DNA from: Acinetobacter tjernbergiae DSM 14971 = CIP 107465
GTDB taxonomy: Bacteria > Pseudomonadota > Gammaproteobacteria > Pseudomonadales > Moraxellaceae
Length of the DNA: 64,000 nt
Direction of reading: 5' to 3'
Assembly: GCF_000374425.1 (NCBI RefSeq)
Contig: NZ_KB894372.1
Coordinates: 20,499-84,498 of the forward strand
How positions within the stretch are numbered: the first letter of the stretch is position 1; each line of letters opens with the position of its first letter. The translations under genes and the position numbers were made by a program. This document shows positions 27,109-36,268 of the stretch, piece after piece. The notes under the pieces were generated by a model. It saw only the letters and a list, made by a program, of their open reading frames with translations, searched no databases and was not told where the DNA came from.

Positions 27109-27785
27109 TGAAATCACGTACTAGTGAGCTGGCCGTAGGTATTTTTGTCATTATCTTCGGTATCGCTCTATTTTTTCTTGCGATGAAAGTGAGTGGTTTA
27201 GTAGGTACAAATCTACGTGATAGCTATAGCATGACAGCGCAGTTTGATAACGTAAATGGTTTGAAATCACGTGCAAAGGTCACCATGAGTGGTGTAACCA
27301 TTGGTCGTGTGGAATCGATTACGCTTGACCCTGTAACACGTTTAGCAACTGTTAAATTCGATTTAGATGGGAAGTTAACCAGTTTTAATGCTGAACAATT
27401 AAAACAAGTGAAAAAAAATGCATTGGACGAATTGCACTATAGTTCTGATTATCAACAAGCTGATGCAGCGAAACAAAAAGCAATGGAACAGCAACTTATC
27501 AGTAACATGACCTCCATCACCAGTCTGGATGAGGATGCTTATATTATGGTTGCAACCAATGGCTTGTTGGGCGAGAAATATTTGAAAGTTGTGCCAGGTG
27601 GTGGTGTGAACTACTTAAAACGTGGTGATGTGGTTTCAAATACCCAAGGCACAATGGATTTAGAAGATTTAATTAGTAAATTTATTACTGGTGGTTCGAG
27701 TAAAACCACAACAGGCTCGGCAACAACAGAAAGTTCAGCATCACAGCCAGCAGCAGCTGATGCAGAGCCATCATTTGCTGAGTAA
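27108..27785 (+). CDS. mlaD: MCE-domain phospholipid-binding protein
   Basis: 225 residues. An N-terminal membrane anchor (LAVGIFVIIFGIALFFLAMKV) is followed by an MCE domain of about residues 38-170 (MTAQFDNVNGLKSRAKVTMS, GVTIGRVESITLD, NGLLGEKYLKVVPGG). The stretch between about 85 and 130 (KQVKKNALDELHYSSDYQQ) is an insertion inside the MCE domain that the shorter enteric MlaD lacks; such an insertion is, as I recall, an Acinetobacter feature. A Ser/Thr/Ala-rich tail ends the protein. Six copies form the periplasmic ring of the Mla complex. Confidence 0.96.
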   Translation: MKSRTSELAVGIFVIIFGIALFFLAMKVSGLVGTNLRDSYSMTAQFDNVNGLKSRAKVTMSGVTIGRVESITLDPVTRLATVKFDLDGKLTSFNAEQLKQVKKNALDELHYSSDYQQADAAKQKAMEQQLISNMTSITSLDEDAYIMVATNGLLGEKYLKVVPGGGVNYLKRGDVVSNTQGTMDLEDLISKFITGGSSKTTTGSATTESSASQPAAADAEPSFAE

Positions 27786-27804
27786 TTCAGGTTAGGAGAT
27801 TGAA

Positions 27805-28437
27805 GTGAATACATTATTGAAACAGACGTTAACAGTAAGCATTTTATCAACGATGCTTGCAAGTGCGGCCTTTGCAGCACCAACAGAGACCCCACCTGAT
27901 TTTGTTAAACGTGTTGCTGATGGTCTAATTACACGTTTAAAAGCAGATCATGCTAAATTGCAGAACAATCCTGCTTTAGTGAAAACGATTATTCGCCAAA
28001 ACCTTGATCCGTATGTTGATTCTCAATCATTCACACGTATTGTCTTGGGTACTTATGCAAATAATCAATATACAAATGCTGCGCAACGTGCTCAGTTTGA
28101 GCAAAACTTCCGTGCGGTCATTATCGAAAACTACGGTGGTGCTTTCGCGAAATATACCAATGAAAGTTACACGATGCGTCCATTCAAGTCGACCAATAGT
28201 AAGAATCCTGTGGTAACTTTGGACTTTTCGCATAATGGTGAAAAGATCCCTGTATCGTTCCAATTAATTGATAAGGGCGATCAATGGAAAGTTCGTAATA
28301 TCAATGTCTCTGGTATTGACCTTGGTTTGCAGTTCCGCAACCAATTCGCCGCAACTGTTCAGCGTAATGGCGGTGATATAAATAAAGCGATTGCAACATT
28401 TAAACCAGATGCTGATGCTGCTGTTAGCAAAAAATAA
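27805..28437 (+). CDS. mlaC: Periplasmic phospholipid carrier
   Basis: 210 residues from GTG 27805 with TAGGAG upstream. Signal peptide MNTLLKQTLTVSILSTMLAS followed by AAFAAP cleavage region. The mature part has the MlaC features: FVKRVADGLITRLKADHAKL, NPYVD-like NLDPYVDSQSFTRIVLG, the RAQFEQNFRAVIIENYGGAF stretch, and strand pairs VVTLDFSHNGEKIPVSFQLI and WKVRNINVSGIDLGLQFRNQF. It shuttles phospholipids across the periplasm between the outer-membrane MlaA complex and the inner-membrane MlaFEDB complex. Fourth gene of the operon. Confidence 0.96.
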   Translation: MNTLLKQTLTVSILSTMLASAAFAAPTETPPDFVKRVADGLITRLKADHAKLQNNPALVKTIIRQNLDPYVDSQSFTRIVLGTYANNQYTNAAQRAQFEQNFRAVIIENYGGAFAKYTNESYTMRPFKSTNSKNPVVTLDFSHNGEKIPVSFQLIDKGDQWKVRNINVSGIDLGLQFRNQFAATVQRNGGDINKAIATFKPDADAAVSKK

Positions 28438-28448
28438 GTAGGTGAAGG

Positions 28449-28736
28449 GTGATTCAGTATATTGATCAGCAGTTGATTGTTTCAAAAACAATTGATTTTG
28501 CAAATGCGGAACAAGTTTATTTGACGGGTTTGAAGCATATTCAACAGCATAAGGAGTTCCCTTTGGTTGTTGATCTTGCTCAGCTTGAACAGGGTAATAC
28601 CTTATCTTTGGCTGTTTTGGTGCAATGGTTGCGCCAAACGCCAGATAATAAAGGTCTGCATTTTAAAAATGTGTCTGAGAAAATGCTAAAAGTCATCCAG
28701 GCCTGTCATTTACAAGATGATTTGAAATTGATTTGA
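28449..28736 (+). CDS. mlaB: STAS-domain subunit of the Mla transporter
   Basis: 95 residues from GTG 28449 with GGTGAAGG just ahead. Short STAS fold: FPLVVDLAQLEQGNTLSLAVLV matches the strand-loop-helix with the conserved Asp and Ser/Thr region, and HFKNVSEKMLKVIQACHL the last strand and helix. MlaB binds MlaF and stabilises it. Last gene of mlaFEDCB; a palindromic terminator follows. Confidence 0.92.
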   Translation: MIQYIDQQLIVSKTIDFANAEQVYLTGLKHIQQHKEFPLVVDLAQLEQGNTLSLAVLVQWLRQTPDNKGLHFKNVSEKMLKVIQACHLQDDLKLI

Positions 28737-28756
28737 TGAAATCTTGTAGATTGAAA

Positions 28757-28788
28757 AACAGAGTTAATATTAACTCTGTTTTTTTTGT
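28757..28788. terminator. Rho-independent terminator of the mla operon
   Basis: Perfect palindrome AACAGAGTTAAT / ATTAACTCTGTT followed by eight T. Confidence 0.92.
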
Positions 28789-28853
28789 TTTAAAATTTCT
28801 TTGCTTTGGGGAGTTATGGGGCATATCGCTGATATACAAAAATAAGATCGGCA

Positions 28854-29363
28854 GTGGTCAATACAATAATAAGTAATGACTTATTTTGTGATGATTGTAA
28901 TCTTTATTATTTTGAAAAAGAGGATGGGACAAAAAGACATCAAGCCGTAAGCACATTACGTGATGATGTAAATTTACATATTATTTTTTCAATACCTACA
29001 GATACACATCATATTTATATTACGGTTTCTGATGGTGATACTCATTTAATCAGGCAGTTATTTGCAACACTTGAAGATATTGAAGGACATGAGCAAATAG
29101 GTATGGGGTGTGTCCAGTTGTTTGATGACACACGCCTTATCGAAAATGATGTAAGAGGAATAATCTTATTGCCGATTACTACATCGAATATTTTAAATTT
29201 TTTACCGAATCAACTCGAAATTAATAAAGTAAATTATAATTTTCTTTTGGTTGTCTTTTTAAGTTCGAATGAATATTTAGGATGGAAAACAAAAGGGCAT
29301 GATGCCTTAATCGATTATTTTATTGAGAATGAAAAAGATCTTGTCTCATTTAATTTGTCATAA
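28854..29363 (+). CDS. Hypothetical cytoplasmic protein, possibly SUFU-like
   Basis: 169 residues from GTG 28854; no ATG is available near the N-terminus and the ribosome site is weak. AT-rich. The layout is beta-rich N-terminus (LHIIFSIPTDTHHIYITVSD), then IILLPITTSNILNFLPNQLE, YNFLLVVFLSSNEYLGWKTK and a final helix with GHDALIDYF. The late segment loosely recalls the suppressor-of-fused-like domain of bacterial immunity proteins, but I would not assign it. It stands alone between the mla terminator and the convergent corA. Confidence 0.55.
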   Translation: MVNTIISNDLFCDDCNLYYFEKEDGTKRHQAVSTLRDDVNLHIIFSIPTDTHHIYITVSDGDTHLIRQLFATLEDIEGHEQIGMGCVQLFDDTRLIENDVRGIILLPITTSNILNFLPNQLEINKVNYNFLLVVFLSSNEYLGWKTKGHDALIDYFIENEKDLVSFNLS

Positions 29364-29413
29364 ACTGATTAGAATATTGTGACCTTAGTCGCAATATTCT
29401 AGATACAAGAACA

Positions 29414-30427
29414 TTAAATCCATTTCTTCCAGCGGAAGTACACCATTGGCAATATTAAGAATGCCATTAAAATACCTGTCACCACTAAAAAACTTAAACT
29501 ACCATGTGCAAAAGGTAATTCATCCGTATTCATCCCATAAATACTGGCGATGAGCATTGGTGGCGCAAGCATACTGGGTAAAATTGAGAATCGACGAATC
29601 GTATCGTTCTGTTCGGTGTTAATGAAGCCCGATGTGGTATCGAGTAAGAAACGCACTTTTTGGAATAAGAAGGCATCATGCTCGACCAGTGAGCGTACAT
29701 CTTCACTTAATTCTCGAATATCAGCATCGTAAATGTGACTGCCCAAAGCACGTGGGCGAGAGAGGAAGGTTAATACTCGGCGCAAGTCAATCAAGCAAAG
29801 TTGTGCTTTTCCGAGCATATCTTCCTGTTGAGCTAGGCGGGTAATCATGTCATCCAAATCTAAGACTTTCTCTCGGTGATGATTATTGAGAACTTCTGTG
29901 GAGTATCTTTCCAAGTCCTTGTGGATATCTTCCAAGATATCCGCAAGCTCATCCAGTTTAGCTTCTAATAATCCTAGTAAGATCCAAGTTGGGTCTTTAT
30001 AGTCCATGTCATAGTCATTGCGACGTGCGCGTGCGCGGAAAGCACGGAAAGCAACGAGCTTTTCACCACGCATCGTAAATAAACGATCTTTATGTAAAAT
30101 AAAGGCAACCGTTTGTACCATTGCGAGCATATGCAATGATTCATCTGCATCGCCATCGACCTGATAGTTTTTATTCTTTGTTAAAAAATATGTACTGATA
30201 TGCAAAATACCATCATCATCACGGTAAAATCGTGCAGATGAGGAAATGTCTTCAAGTGACTTTAATGTGGGCAGGTTTTGATCATAAGCATCTAATACCC
30301 ATTGTTGTTCTTCTTGAGATGGCGCAATCAGATCAATCCAAACCAGTTCGGGATGGAGATCAAAACTCCCATTGATTGTTGCATCTTCTAGACTACCGCG
30401 CTCTGTGGCATAAAAGGCTTCAAGCAT
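29414..30427 (-). CDS. corA: CorA-family divalent cation transporter
   Basis: 337 residues. A large cytoplasmic N-terminal domain of about 270 residues ends in a long helix rich in charged residues (VLDLDDMITRLAQQEDMLGK ... DVRSLVEHDAFLFQKVRFLL). Two membrane helices follow at the C-terminus (MLAPPMLIASIYGM and SFLVVTGILMAFLILPMVYF). The pore-loop signature Gly-Met-Asn is present in IYGMNTDELPF (about residue 298). The tail is basic (RWKKWI). CorA pentamers take up magnesium, cobalt or nickel; ZntB-type members export or import zinc, and the metal cannot be told from sequence here. Confidence 0.9.
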   Translation of the reverse strand: MLEAFYATERGSLEDATINGSFDLHPELVWIDLIAPSQEEQQWVLDAYDQNLPTLKSLEDISSSARFYRDDDGILHISTYFLTKNKNYQVDGDADESLHMLAMVQTVAFILHKDRLFTMRGEKLVAFRAFRARARRNDYDMDYKDPTWILLGLLEAKLDELADILEDIHKDLERYSTEVLNNHHREKVLDLDDMITRLAQQEDMLGKAQLCLIDLRRVLTFLSRPRALGSHIYDADIRELSEDVRSLVEHDAFLFQKVRFLLDTTSGFINTEQNDTIRRFSILPSMLAPPMLIASIYGMNTDELPFAHGSLSFLVVTGILMAFLILPMVYFRWKKWI

Positions 30428-30599
30428 GTCTTTTTTCCTCGCGCAGCCAATGTAAGATTTTCAGCATTGTGCCGAAAACCAGCGTGTATTTTAGACAAGG
30501 ATGAAACGAAAAACACTTGCCTAAACGTTAATTTCTAAAAAATCTTGTTACATAGCCTACTTTATCAGCATGACAGTTATATAAAATGGTTTTAATTGT

Positions 30600-31184
30600 A
30601 TGAATTCTATATGTGTTTTTTGCGGTTCTTCTCTTGGTAATGATCCTATTTATCAACAAATTGCGCAAGCGACAGGGCAGGCAATTGCGCAGCAAGGTCA
30701 AACCCTTGTTTATGGCGGTGGCCGCTCTGGTTTAATGGGTGTGGTTGCCGATAGCGCACTACAAGCAGGTGGGCAGGTCATTGGCATCATTCCACAAGCT
30801 TTAGTTGATCGAGAATTAGCGCATACGGGTTTAACTGAACTGTATGTAGTCAATGATATGCATGAACGGAAAACCAAAATGGCAGAGTTAGCCGATGCTT
30901 TTGTCGCATTGCCTGGCGGAGCGGGCACGATGGAAGAAATTTTTGAACAATGGACATGGAATCAGTTGGGTATTCATCGAAAACCATGTGCATTTTTAAA
31001 TATTGATGGTTTCTATGATGGATTGATTCAAACCATCCAAGATTCGGTGGATCGTGGTTTTAGTCAGGCTCGTTTTGTGGAAAATTTGATTGTCGCAGAT
31101 AATATTCATGATATTTTAACCGCATTTTTAGCATATCAACCTGCGACACCCAAATGGATGTCTGTGACAGATATTCAGGGCTGA
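30600..31184 (+). CDS. LOG-family nucleotide 5'-monophosphate phosphoribohydrolase
   Basis: 194 residues, the usual length of the TIGR00730 group. The two signatures are GGGRSGLMGVVADSAL (about residues 39-54) and PGGAGTMEEIFEQWTW (about 105-120). The second is the P-G-G-x-G-T-x-x-E motif that holds the catalytic Glu and the phosphate-binding loop; the preceding MHERKTKM supplies the Arg. Family members release adenine-type bases from nucleoside monophosphates and are often mislabelled lysine decarboxylases. The NUDIX gene starts nine bases after the stop, so the two are probably co-expressed. Confidence 0.92.
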   Translation: MNSICVFCGSSLGNDPIYQQIAQATGQAIAQQGQTLVYGGGRSGLMGVVADSALQAGGQVIGIIPQALVDRELAHTGLTELYVVNDMHERKTKMAELADAFVALPGGAGTMEEIFEQWTWNQLGIHRKPCAFLNIDGFYDGLIQTIQDSVDRGFSQARFVENLIVADNIHDILTAFLAYQPATPKWMSVTDIQG

Positions 31185-31193
31185 GGAGAATAG

Positions 31194-31589
31194 GTGAAAA
31201 CTATAACGGTTGCTGCGGCGATTATACTGAATGAACAAAACCAATTGCTCTTGGTGCGTAAACAGAACACCCACGCCTTTATGCAAGTGGGTGGTAAACT
31301 AGAAAGCAATGAGCCTCCTGAAGTTGCGATACAACGTGAGATTTTAGAGGAAATCGGTTGTGAATCTGAGATCAAACAGTTTGTCGGGCGCTTTGAAACA
31401 GCTGCGGCAAATGAGCCTGATCATCTGTTGATAAGTTATGTTTATGAGGTGGAATTGAAACAAGCACCGCATATTGCAGCTGAAATTGCGGAGATGAAAT
31501 GGATTGATTTGCATGATCAATCGACTTTACTTGCACCGCTCACTCAATACGTGGTGATTCCATGGTGTCAGCAAAATTTAGTGTACTAG
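31194..31589 (+). CDS. NUDIX hydrolase
   Basis: 131 residues from GTG 31194, preceded by GAGGAGAATAG. The NUDIX box fits the consensus exactly: G-x5-E-x7-R-E-x2-E-E-x-G, in GKLESNEPPEVAIQ followed by REILEEIGC (about residues 37-59). Hydrolyses a nucleoside diphosphate linked to another moiety; substrate unknown. The last 50 bases overlap the end of comF on the other strand. Confidence 0.93.
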   Translation: MKTITVAAAIILNEQNQLLLVRKQNTHAFMQVGGKLESNEPPEVAIQREILEEIGCESEIKQFVGRFETAAANEPDHLLISYVYEVELKQAPHIAAEIAEMKWIDLHDQSTLLAPLTQYVVIPWCQQNLVY

Positions 31590-32232
31590 CTTGATGATTT
31601 ACTGCGGCTGCTAAACAGATACTATAAATTTTTTGGCAGCCAAGTTGTTGTAACACGTGTGATAAAGCAGTGATTGAACTCCCTGTAGTCACAACATCAT
31701 CGATGATTAAGACTTTTCGATAACGAAGATGATTGGGGGGTGTCGCCACAAATTGCTGCTCAATATTTTCGAGTCTTTCGATGCGTGACAAACCTTTTTG
31801 CGAATGTTGTGCCAAGCGTTGCACGGGTTGCCAGATGGGTAGATTTAAGCTTTTACTCAGTGCTTGAGCCAGTAACAATGTTTGATTGAAACCTCGTTCT
31901 ACCAAGCGATCTGTTGAAATTGGCATTGGAACGATTGCATGAACTTTAGGAAGTTTTACTTGTTGTAATAGTCCTTCCAATAGTCGTTGATGATGAAATT
32001 TCTGCTCATATTTAAACTGTTGAATGATGCGATCAATTGGATATTGATAATGGCAGGCAACAAAAATCTGTTGTTGATTACGTTCGATGGATTGTTTTAA
32101 CCACGGTAATTGTTGCCAACAACTTTGGCATACTCCGTATTGTTTCTTAATCCCAATATCACACAGACTACATGGCGTTAGATAATCAAAAAGCTGTTGT
32201 GTTGATCTGCCAATGAATTTAAACATAAGCAT
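31540..32232 (-). CDS. comF: ComF-family phosphoribosyltransferase-like protein
   Basis: 230 residues. The N-terminus carries a four-Cys zinc ribbon (PCSLCDIGIKKQYGVCQSCW, about residues 20-39). The C-terminal half is a PRTase fold with the PRPP-binding motif KVLIIDDVVTTGSSITALS (about 178-196). ComF is needed for DNA uptake in naturally transformable bacteria and interacts with replication/recombination proteins; Acinetobacter is competent. The ATG overlaps the recG stop by fourteen bases (a second ATG at 32226 is possible), so recG and comF are translationally coupled. The 3' end overlaps the NUDIX gene. Confidence 0.9.
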   Translation of the reverse strand: MLMFKFIGRSTQQLFDYLTPCSLCDIGIKKQYGVCQSCWQQLPWLKQSIERNQQQIFVACHYQYPIDRIIQQFKYEQKFHHQRLLEGLLQQVKLPKVHAIVPMPISTDRLVERGFNQTLLLAQALSKSLNLPIWQPVQRLAQHSQKGLSRIERLENIEQQFVATPPNHLRYRKVLIIDDVVTTGSSITALSHVLQQLGCQKIYSICLAAAVNHQASTLNFADTMESPRIE

Positions 32233-34264
32233 ATCTTGGGGCTTCGGGTAGCCAGCGTTTTAATAGCCCATCAGCATGTTGTGGGTAATCTCTTAAAATT
32301 TGTTCAGCGACATAATGTGCTTGTGTGAGTAAATGATCATCACGTTCTAAACGTGCCACACGAAAGCCCATATCTCCAGTTTGTTTAGTTCCTAAGAGTT
32401 CACCGGGACCACGGATTTCCAAATCTTTTTCAGCAATCACAAAACCATCATTACTTTCACGTAAAATTGAAAGGCGTTCCTGACCATTTTGAGACAAAGG
32501 TACTTTGTAGAGTAGAGCGCAAAAACTAGCGGTAGCACCACGCCCAACCCGACCACGCAATTGGTGTAATTGGGAAAGCCCCAAACGTTCTGCATTCTCA
32601 ATAATCATAATAGATGCATTCGGGACATCGACTCCAACCTCAATCACGGTAGTGGCAATTAACAGTTGTAATTGATTGTCTTTAAATGCTTGCATGACGG
32701 ATTGTTTTTCATCGGCCTTCATTTTGCCATGTACTAGACCAATATTGATATCTGGAAAGCGTTCTTTAATTTCTTGGTAGGTCGCTTCAGCCGCTTGTGC
32801 ATCCAAGGTTTCAGACTGTTCAACTAAGGTGCAGACCCAATAGGCTTGTTTACCTTCACGACAATTGCTGGCAATCCGTTGCAGGACTTGTTCACGACGA
32901 TCTAAAGGAATGGTGACTGTTTGAATAGGCGTACGTCCAGGCGGTAATTCGTCAATAATCGAGGTATCTAAATCACCATAGGCACTCATCGCGAGGGTGC
33001 GGGGAATCGGGGTTGCTGTCATGACCAATTGATGTGGGGTGAATTGATTAGCGCCTTTATTTCTTAGAGCAAGACGTTGATCTACCCCGAAACGATGTTG
33101 TTCATCAATAATGACTAAACCAAGTTTGGAGAATCCCACAGTATCTTGGAATAAGGCATGTGTTCCTACAATGAGTTGCGCATGTCCTTCTTTAATTTGT
33201 TGTTCGGCTAGAGTGCGCGCTTTGCCCTTTTGTTTGCCTGAAAGCCATGCTACTTGGATGCCTAACGGCTCAAACCAACGTTTAAAATTTAAATAATGTT
33301 GTTCGGCTAAAATCTCAGTTGGTGCCATCAGTGCAACTTGCCAATCCGCTTCTAGTGCATGACAGGCAGCAACTGCTGCGACTAAGGTTTTACCTGCTCC
33401 TACATCACCTTGGACTAAACGGAGCATCGGTTGATCTTGCTTGAGATCTTGCAAGATTTCCTTAGAAACTCGTTTTTGTGCATTGGTCATTTGAAAAGGA
33501 AGACCGTCTAATAATGCCTTAGCCAAGACTTTACTACTATCAAAACGAGGTGCAGCAATTTGGCGAATATAGGCGCGGCGTGTTAACAGACTAATTTGAT
33601 GAGCAACCAGTTCTTCAAAAATTAATCGTTGTTGGGCAGGATGTGAACCTTGATTGAGTTGTTGCATGTTGGCATCAACAGGGGGTTCGTGAATATATTC
33701 TAATGCTTGTTTAAGTTCATAGCCATTGCTGTATTTAGTCGGTAATAACTCAGCCAAGTCATCGCTATGGTGCTGTAAGGCTTGGCGTACATATTCACGT
33801 AGCTTGGGTTGAGTCAGTCCTTCCGTGCTTGGATAAATTGCCGTGAGTTGGGTTTTTGGTAACGGCGTATGTTGTTGGATGACTTGTATTTCTGGATGAT
33901 ACAGTTCTAAGCCACGTGCACCGACGCGAACCTCACCAAAAATTCGGAGCTGTTGCCCCATTTTGATCCGATCAGTTAAACCTTTGTAAATATGATAAAA
34001 ACGTAAAGTGACCTTGCCAAAATCATCTTGTAATAAAGCGGCAAGAGATTTCTTTTTACCGGGGGGGAAATCCACTGATCGGACTTCGCCTTCAAGCAGA
34101 TAACTTCGTCCAACAACCAGCTGATTCATTGGAATAATAGTGCTACGATCTTCATAGTCACGCGGAAGATGAAACAGCAAATCATCCGTGCTAAAAATAT
34201 GAAGCTTTTCTAATAGGGTTGCTGCGGCAGCACCAACGCCTTGTAATTTCTGGATTGAAGTCAT
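32219..34264 (-). CDS. recG: ATP-dependent DNA helicase RecG
   Basis: 681 residues. An N-terminal wedge/OB domain (about residues 1-160, including RDYEDRSTIIPMNQL and RFYHIYKGLTDRIKMGQQL) binds branched DNA. The helicase core has Walker A GDVGAGKTLVAAVAACHAL (about 288), the DExH variant VIIDEQHRFGVDQR, motif III TATPIPRTLAMSAYGD, IATTVIEVGVDVPNA and QLRGRVGRGATASFC. It ends with the RecG tail (GPGELLGTKQTG ... RDYPQHADGL). RecG reverses stalled forks and branch-migrates Holliday junctions. Upstream of comF with a 14-base overlap; divergent from the next gene. Confidence 0.97.
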   Translation of the reverse strand: MTSIQKLQGVGAAAATLLEKLHIFSTDDLLFHLPRDYEDRSTIIPMNQLVVGRSYLLEGEVRSVDFPPGKKKSLAALLQDDFGKVTLRFYHIYKGLTDRIKMGQQLRIFGEVRVGARGLELYHPEIQVIQQHTPLPKTQLTAIYPSTEGLTQPKLREYVRQALQHHSDDLAELLPTKYSNGYELKQALEYIHEPPVDANMQQLNQGSHPAQQRLIFEELVAHQISLLTRRAYIRQIAAPRFDSSKVLAKALLDGLPFQMTNAQKRVSKEILQDLKQDQPMLRLVQGDVGAGKTLVAAVAACHALEADWQVALMAPTEILAEQHYLNFKRWFEPLGIQVAWLSGKQKGKARTLAEQQIKEGHAQLIVGTHALFQDTVGFSKLGLVIIDEQHRFGVDQRLALRNKGANQFTPHQLVMTATPIPRTLAMSAYGDLDTSIIDELPPGRTPIQTVTIPLDRREQVLQRIASNCREGKQAYWVCTLVEQSETLDAQAAEATYQEIKERFPDINIGLVHGKMKADEKQSVMQAFKDNQLQLLIATTVIEVGVDVPNASIMIIENAERLGLSQLHQLRGRVGRGATASFCALLYKVPLSQNGQERLSILRESNDGFVIAEKDLEIRGPGELLGTKQTGDMGFRVARLERDDHLLTQAHYVAEQILRDYPQHADGLLKRWLPEAPRYAYV

Positions 34265-34282
34265 CTCTGGTCAAGGGTATGT

Positions 34283-35101
34283 ATGCATATTTTATTTATT
34301 GGTTATGGTAAAACATCTCAGCGTGTTGCTAAATACTTATTTGAGCAAGCTCACTACATTAGCACAATTAGCCGTAGTCAAAAAACAGATTGTTACGCAA
34401 CACATTATCTTCAAGATATTCAGCAGCTCGATCTAGCACAACTTCGTCCAGTTGATGTGGTCTATGTGATTCTTGCACCGTCACAAAGTGGCATAGCGGC
34501 ATATCAGCAAACCTATGTTGATAGTATTGAGCCTATTGTTGAAGCGTTAAAAGGGCATCCTGTTCAACGTATTATTATTGTTTCTTCCACCCGTGTGTAT
34601 GGTGAAAATGCAGGGGAGCGAATTGATGATGAGTCAGTGATTCAGCCAATCGATGAGCAAGGGCATTTACTTCGGAAGATGGAGTTATTGTGGCAAGCTT
34701 ATTATCCGCAACAGAGCATTATTGTGCGTCCAACAGGCATTTATGGGACATCAATTGCCCGATTAAAAAAACTTGCTGAGCAGACCCTTAGCTATCCAAC
34801 CGTACATTTTAGTAATCGAATCCATATTGATGATTTGGCAAAATTTTTAGCATTGTTGGCGACCTTAGACCAAGTGCAATCGAGCTATATCGTGACCAAC
34901 AACACCCCTTTAGCCATGCATAAAATTTTACGTTGGTTTCAGCAATTCTTGAGTTTACCTGAAGTGGAGCTTGCATCTGAGCAAGTGACAGGTAAGCGAA
35001 TTTATGCAACTCGATTAGTGGAAACTGGGTTTAAATTTGACCATTTGATTTGCTTTAATGACTATGCCGCACTGTTATCGGCACATAGTAATGGAAAATA
35101 A
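34283..35101 (+). CDS. NAD(P)-binding epimerase/reductase-like protein (YeeZ type)
   Basis: 272 residues starting 18 bases from recG in divergent orientation. Rossmann N-terminus with the nucleotide loop FIGYGKTSQRVAKYL (residues 5-19, G-x-G-x-x-S). Further extended-SDR elements are VVYVILAPSQSG, IIVSSTRVYGENAGERIDD (about 95-113, with the Ser-Ser-Thr and Tyr region) and IVRPTGIYGTS. The usual Y-x-x-x-K is altered to a LRKMELLWQ region. It resembles YeeZ-type proteins, whose substrate is unknown. No partner gene. Confidence 0.8.
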   Translation: MHILFIGYGKTSQRVAKYLFEQAHYISTISRSQKTDCYATHYLQDIQQLDLAQLRPVDVVYVILAPSQSGIAAYQQTYVDSIEPIVEALKGHPVQRIIIVSSTRVYGENAGERIDDESVIQPIDEQGHLLRKMELLWQAYYPQQSIIVRPTGIYGTSIARLKKLAEQTLSYPTVHFSNRIHIDDLAKFLALLATLDQVQSSYIVTNNTPLAMHKILRWFQQFLSLPEVELASEQVTGKRIYATRLVETGFKFDHLICFNDYAALLSAHSNGK

Positions 35102-35226
35102 TTAGATTAAACTGCAAGACAGTTTGAAAGCTTGGTATGGATTTTGATGTTAAAATACCAACAGATTCCGTAAAGGAACTGCCTGAGTTGTACACATGGT
35201 TTGTGGTGAGGCATTAAGGGGGGAAT

Positions 35227-36207
35227 ATGAAAAAAATAATTTGTATGCTCATACTGGGATTCGTAACTACAACCAGTTGGGCAGGTGCGCAAACATGGTG
35301 TGTATTTGACCCACTTGGTACTCAGGGCGATATTAGTCGTCGTTTACAAGATATTCGTCTCTATGCACTTCAACATAAAACTCAGTTGAAGTTTGATACT
35401 TTTAAGGATGAAAAAGATGCGATTCAGGCATTTGATCAACATAAATGTTCAGGTTTAGTGGCATCTAATTTTCATACCTATCGTTACAACCATTTTATGG
35501 GGAGTACCAGTGGAATTGGTTTGATTTCAAACAATCGTGTTGCACGTATGTTATTGCAGTTATTAACCAATCCAAATGTCGAAAAACGTATGCTAGATCA
35601 AAATTATGAAGTGCTAGGCATGATTCCAATTGGCACGGCATATATGATCATGAATACTCAGCAGATCAGTAAAGTTTCACAATTAAAGAATAAGACCATT
35701 GGTATTCTAGAAAATAATCCGCCTCAATTGGCATTGGTGCAAAGTGTATCGGCAAAACCTGTTTATGTGGATTTTGCGACGGCAGTTGATTCTTTTAAAC
35801 AAAAGAAGATCGATATCTTGGCTGCACCAGCGTATGGCGTATTACCTTATAACTTGAAAAAAGAGTTTGGTGAATCGACCCAAGTGGTGAACTTTCCTGT
35901 GGCATATTTTGCAATCAATATTGTGATTCGACCTCAAGCTTATCCCAATGGTTTTGGACATCAGATACGAACTTGGTTTGTGAAAAATAGTAATGTTTTA
36001 GCAGCACAAGCAATGCAATGGGAAAATCATTTACCTGCCTATTATTGGGCAGATATCTCAGGATACGAAAAACAAGGTTATGAAGCTCTAGTGGCGAAGA
36101 TTCGCAATCGTTATGTCGATTCAGGTTATTATGATGCGTATTTTGTCGAGCTAATCAAACGACTCAGATGTTTAGATGACCCCAAATCTTTAGAGTGTCG
36201 TCGATAA
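35227..36207 (+). CDS. Exported putative solute-binding protein (DUF6091-like)
   Basis: 326 residues. Signal peptide MKKIICMLILGFVTTTSWAGA, then WCVFDPLGTQGDISRRLQDI. The fold reads as a periplasmic binding protein: alternating strands and helices, IGILENNPPQLALVQSV, an AAPAYGVLPYN hinge-like stretch and Cys at both ends (WCVF; RCLDDPKSLEC) that could pair. I recall relatives in Acinetobacter annotated as putative solute-binding protein or DUF6091. No transporter permease is nearby, so its partner, if any, is elsewhere. Confidence 0.7.
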   Translation: MKKIICMLILGFVTTTSWAGAQTWCVFDPLGTQGDISRRLQDIRLYALQHKTQLKFDTFKDEKDAIQAFDQHKCSGLVASNFHTYRYNHFMGSTSGIGLISNNRVARMLLQLLTNPNVEKRMLDQNYEVLGMIPIGTAYMIMNTQQISKVSQLKNKTIGILENNPPQLALVQSVSAKPVYVDFATAVDSFKQKKIDILAAPAYGVLPYNLKKEFGESTQVVNFPVAYFAINIVIRPQAYPNGFGHQIRTWFVKNSNVLAAQAMQWENHLPAYYWADISGYEKQGYEALVAKIRNRYVDSGYYDAYFVELIKRLRCLDDPKSLECRR

Positions 36208-36268
36208 GTTGTGTTAGCTAAAGCGATTCACGCTTTAACTAACACAGAAGAAATGAACGTTGATAGCG

